NCBI RefSeq assembly: GCF_003254395.2
Contig: NC_037638.1
Coordinates: forward strand, 22,335,352 to 22,399,351
Source: Apis mellifera
Lineage: Eukaryota; Arthropoda; Insecta; Hymenoptera; Apidae
Length of the DNA: 64,000 nucleotides
Direction: 5' to 3'
Position 1 is the stretch's first letter; every line of letters begins with the position of its first letter. The notes below the pieces were generated by a model. It saw only the letters and a list, made by a program, of their open reading frames with translations. It had not been told where the DNA came from and ran no database searches. This document shows, piece after piece, positions 60,624 to 64,000 of this stretch. The position numbers and the translations under genes were made by a program.

Positions 60624-63251
60624 CATACAAAAATCTTGTAAAATTTGATATACTTACCTTTTATTTACTTTTTATACTTATATACTTACCTCTTATTTTT
60701 GTCCCAATTTTTATTTTGATTTTTATTTAAAAAATCAAGTTTCGAATAGTGTTCTACAAATTTATTAACTATATAATTAACTATATATAATTTGAATAAA
60801 TTAAAATTACATTAAAAAATTACATACTACTGCTTATATCTACGAATTTAAACTATGTCTATAATTAAATACCTCACCACCTTTTGATATTCAGTATAAT
60901 ATGCAATATAATATAGTGTCACTGTCAATATGGCGAAAATATAATAAATAATATGAATGTCAAATTATGCTGTATGATCTCAAAAATATCTGGAATAGTA
61001 GATTTTTTTTACATAAAATCTGTTAATAAAAAAATTACGATAGAAAAATCGATAAAGAGAATAAAAATAGGAACGTTTCATTATACCACCAACTGAACTC
61101 TTTCGAAACGAGTTCGACATCGATGAAACACGCGATAAGAACTTACACTCTCTACCCAAACTCTCACAATTAGGTAACTAACATTCAAGGCACTTGGATG
61201 CAGGAAGCATCGAAACTGCTCGTTCGAAGGTACGTAGCTTCGATCGTATCGTACAGCTGCGGACCAAAATTTTCGAGGGTGGCTTCTCCCCGCCGTGTCC
61301 TCCTCCATGCCCAGGGAAACGATCGATAAGTGTTTGCAAATTTTATAAATAAACTCCGTGTGGGGCCCGATAATTGTCGGCTCGGGTTTCCCGCGTTTCT
61401 TGCGTTTCTCCCCGACCAGCGGACCAACGTGAACTTTACCCAGCTCGCACAATGTAACTGGTCGATAAGCAGAGAGTGCGAAGATCGTGTTACGAGTGAA
61501 GGCGGAGAATTAAGTCCTCGCGTGTGTTCGACGCTTCGTGTAATTTTACTTTGTGCATCGTTGCACGATTAAGCTGGAATTTCATTGAAGCTTTATCCAC
61601 CACCACGAAAGACTAAGGTTAGGAAAAGAGAGATAGAGAACAGGAGAGAAGGGAGCAAGTTTCTTCGTGACGTACGTGTAACACAGATTCGTGGAATAGG
61701 AGTGCAATTCGAGTTTCCAAGATAATTTCATAGTACGATGAAGTTAAAACGATCGGGCAAACGAGAAATCATTTCCGAATTAGATTACACTGGATCGATT
61801 TCAATCCTCGATTTCCGATACGTCGAAACAATTTGAAACGCCACAAACGCGTCCGTTTGACTTGTGTCCAAAAACCATAATGCTCGACCGGCATTTTGGA
61901 TATTTGATAACGTTTAAACGATGCCTTGGAACAAGATCGGTCGGAATAACGGGCTCCTCATAAATATCCCTGGAACAACGTTGTTCAAACGTAATCTCCG
62001 ACCGTTTTTCGCACCCTCGAAACCGGCGTTAATCCAACGAGGCTCAAAGTGAATCGATATAATTAATCGAATCGAATTGTATTTGTATGAGCCGCGAGAA
62101 TAATGCTCGCCTCTAGATTCCCGCGATAAACTATTAAACAGTGACCATAACGCTCCGCGTTTAATGAACCGACAAGCATGATCACACTATATTTATTACG
62201 TTACGCGAACTAGTCGAGGCTTTAATTAAACGTTTATGACGTATTATTCCTAAAGGATATTAAATTCTCAATTTGCATCGAATATACGATTCCATCTATG
62301 CAAGCAAACCTTGTAGAATATCTTCTTGCGTGGAAACTTTTATTTCTCGAATATCCGATCTTCGAGTCCGTCCGCGAGAATTTATTCGTTTTATCGTTCG
62401 TTGGCTATCAAAGGCCAAAGGGTATAAACATTTAGATGCTAAAAAAGAAATCTTTCGGAGATAGCACGATTTATTACATTTATTTTATAATATAAATTTA
62501 GGGCATGTAGCATAGAGAAAATCTTGGTATTTTGATAATTTTCTTTAAATTATAACATTATAAATTTTCTTCTACTTGCTCTCCCATATCTCGGTGGATC
62601 CGAAGCATACATCTTCTAGATAATTTCTAAACCACGTCACGGCAAATCTTGGACGAAACTTCCACCTTTTTTCTTCCACCATTATCCCATATCCTTTTCC
62701 CTCATCATCGTTACACACGATCGCGTCCTCGCCAAAATTCTTCGCTCGTCGACACTCGTTTTAATCTCTTCGACCTCGATATGCGATCGATAAAAAAAAG
62801 AAAAAGGATAATAAAAATTGCCCAAGGGATAAAAGAGGGAAAAGGGACAAAAGGGCATCGATTGCTTAATCGTTCATAAAACCGGTCCGACATTAATTTT
62901 ATCGCAGTCGTGGATTAAGCAGAGGGAAAAAGCATAATAGATCGGATAGGGGCAAGGAGGAGAGAGAGAGAGAGAGAGAACAGTCGCGAAAGAGATAAGT
63001 TTTGAGATGTTGCATTCGCGAAGAAGGACGAGGCATCTCCGCCTCAGAAGGTATCGCAATAAAAGAGATCGTGTTGTCCGTGGCGCGATATTAAAAGTTC
63101 CAACTCGACGTTAATGAAATTGTTCCAAGGTGTATCCCGCGTTAGCATCATGTCCTCACCCCCGTCTACGTGTCACTTCCCTATTCCCTTGACCGTTGAC
63201 CTCATTTACCCTTTTTTTTTTCCTTTCCTCTCATTTGCTACGTCTTTCTTT

Positions 63252-63291
<40 letters not shown>

Positions 63292-64000
63292 TTTTTATTA
63301 CAAAGGAAACGCGTGCACGGAGGATGTTAATCACGGTTGACGCGTTTTACGGGGGCGGTCGGGCGGACAGATGTAAATTCGTCACGGAATCGAAATATGG
63401 ATAATAATCTGTACGATCCGCTATCGTTCTCGTACGTTGTATCATCGAGTTTGACACGTTTTTTTTTTTTTTTTTTTTTACTTTCCATTCTCACGCAATT
63501 TAGATAGAGCTTATAAAGTCTTTATTTTCGTTCTAGAGGTTTAATCTATTCAAGTTTAATTATGAGAAATATTTTTTTTTTCTTTACACATCGCTCAAGC
63601 ATCCTTTTCTGGACTGTTTGTCCAGTTGATGAAGATGTTTAGATGAATCCAAGAATTTTTCCAAGTTCTAAGAAATATTTCTCGTACTACTCTCTTTTTT
63701 AACTTTTCTAACTGACTGAAGATTTGTGTAAAGTGACGGAAATATTTGTAGAAATCGGTAATGTCGATTCGGAGAATAGGATAGATAGAGATTCGCATCG
63801 ATTTGAGAACAATGAATTGAATGACGAATTGGATTCTCGTAGCGGGAACTTTTATCCCACGCGGCGTCGAACGATGAATTGCTCTCGCGAATTATCGGCG
63901 GCGAGTTGCAATTCGCACCCCTTCGAAGAGGGTATATACGTCGAAAGCATCAGGTGCAACAATATTTCTCGCGCATGTGGCGCGTTATATTGCTCTATAA
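60624..64000. other. Non-coding stretch to the end of the window
   Basis: Very AT-rich to about 61080, then CpG-rich. No recognisable gene; a minus-strand frame of 123 codons (61081-61452) shows no domain. Simple repeats: (GA)n near 62958-62980, (CT)n at 63256-63282, poly-T at 63459-63479. Confidence 0.5.
63256..63282 (+). repeat. (CT)n microsatellite followed by T-run
   Basis: About thirteen CT units running into nine T. Confidence 0.9.

Noticed and set aside
60040..60690. Several TACTTACC strings that look like minus-strand splice donors
   Set aside because: They are part of the repeated AT-rich sequence beside the palindromes, and no open frame precedes them.

Overview
The window looks like nuclear DNA of a hymenopteran insect, most likely a bee. 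It is moderately AT-rich, yet CG dinucleotides are strikingly common (runs of cga, tcg, cgatcg almost everywhere). It is full of (GA)n/(CT)n, poly-A/poly-T and purine/pyrimidine tracts, and GC-richer blocks of 0.3-0.7 kb alternate with very AT-rich ones. No bacterial-type gene organisation, rRNA, convincing tRNA, CRISPR array or recognisable transposase is visible. I recognise no known protein domain. The window is best read as intergenic or long-intron DNA.

Layout. 1-6094: CpG-rich non-coding DNA with simple repeats. 6095-7600: a diverged local duplication whose best-preserved block carries, on the minus strand, an 18-codon motif that changes mainly at third codon positions. 7600-12500: non-coding, becoming AT-rich. 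12505-12794: a long imperfect hairpin. 14373-14405: a short candidate first coding exon (signal-peptide-like start running into a splice donor). 15316-15912: the longest ATG-started non-repetitive reading frame (198 codons, minus). 18.4-20.1 kb: a GC-rich block, then an AT-rich block, with a conserved-looking element at 19005 and again at 20035. 25.2-30.4 kb: two further small local duplications and one candidate 101-bp intron. 31945-32345: a minus-strand TATA box, start codon and splice donor in plausible order. 32.3-53.6 kb: non-coding with microsatellites and purine tracts. 53657-53857: an exon-like segment with a 37-codon secretory-type reading frame and a consensus donor.

The dominant feature is at 54125-59706: a minisatellite of about 60 head-to-tail copies of a 93-bp unit. 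It contains an 11-unit block that stays open in frame and a 555-bp higher-order duplication near its right end. Its right edge runs directly into an older, diverged palindromic arrangement of the same monomer (centre near 59845), itself repeated 611 bp further on (centre near 60456). This suggests that the array grew out of one monomer of that older element. The remaining 3.3 kb is non-coding.

Gene calls here are candidates only: small exons supported by splice signals and reading frames, without homology. Transcript data or a related genome would be needed to settle them.
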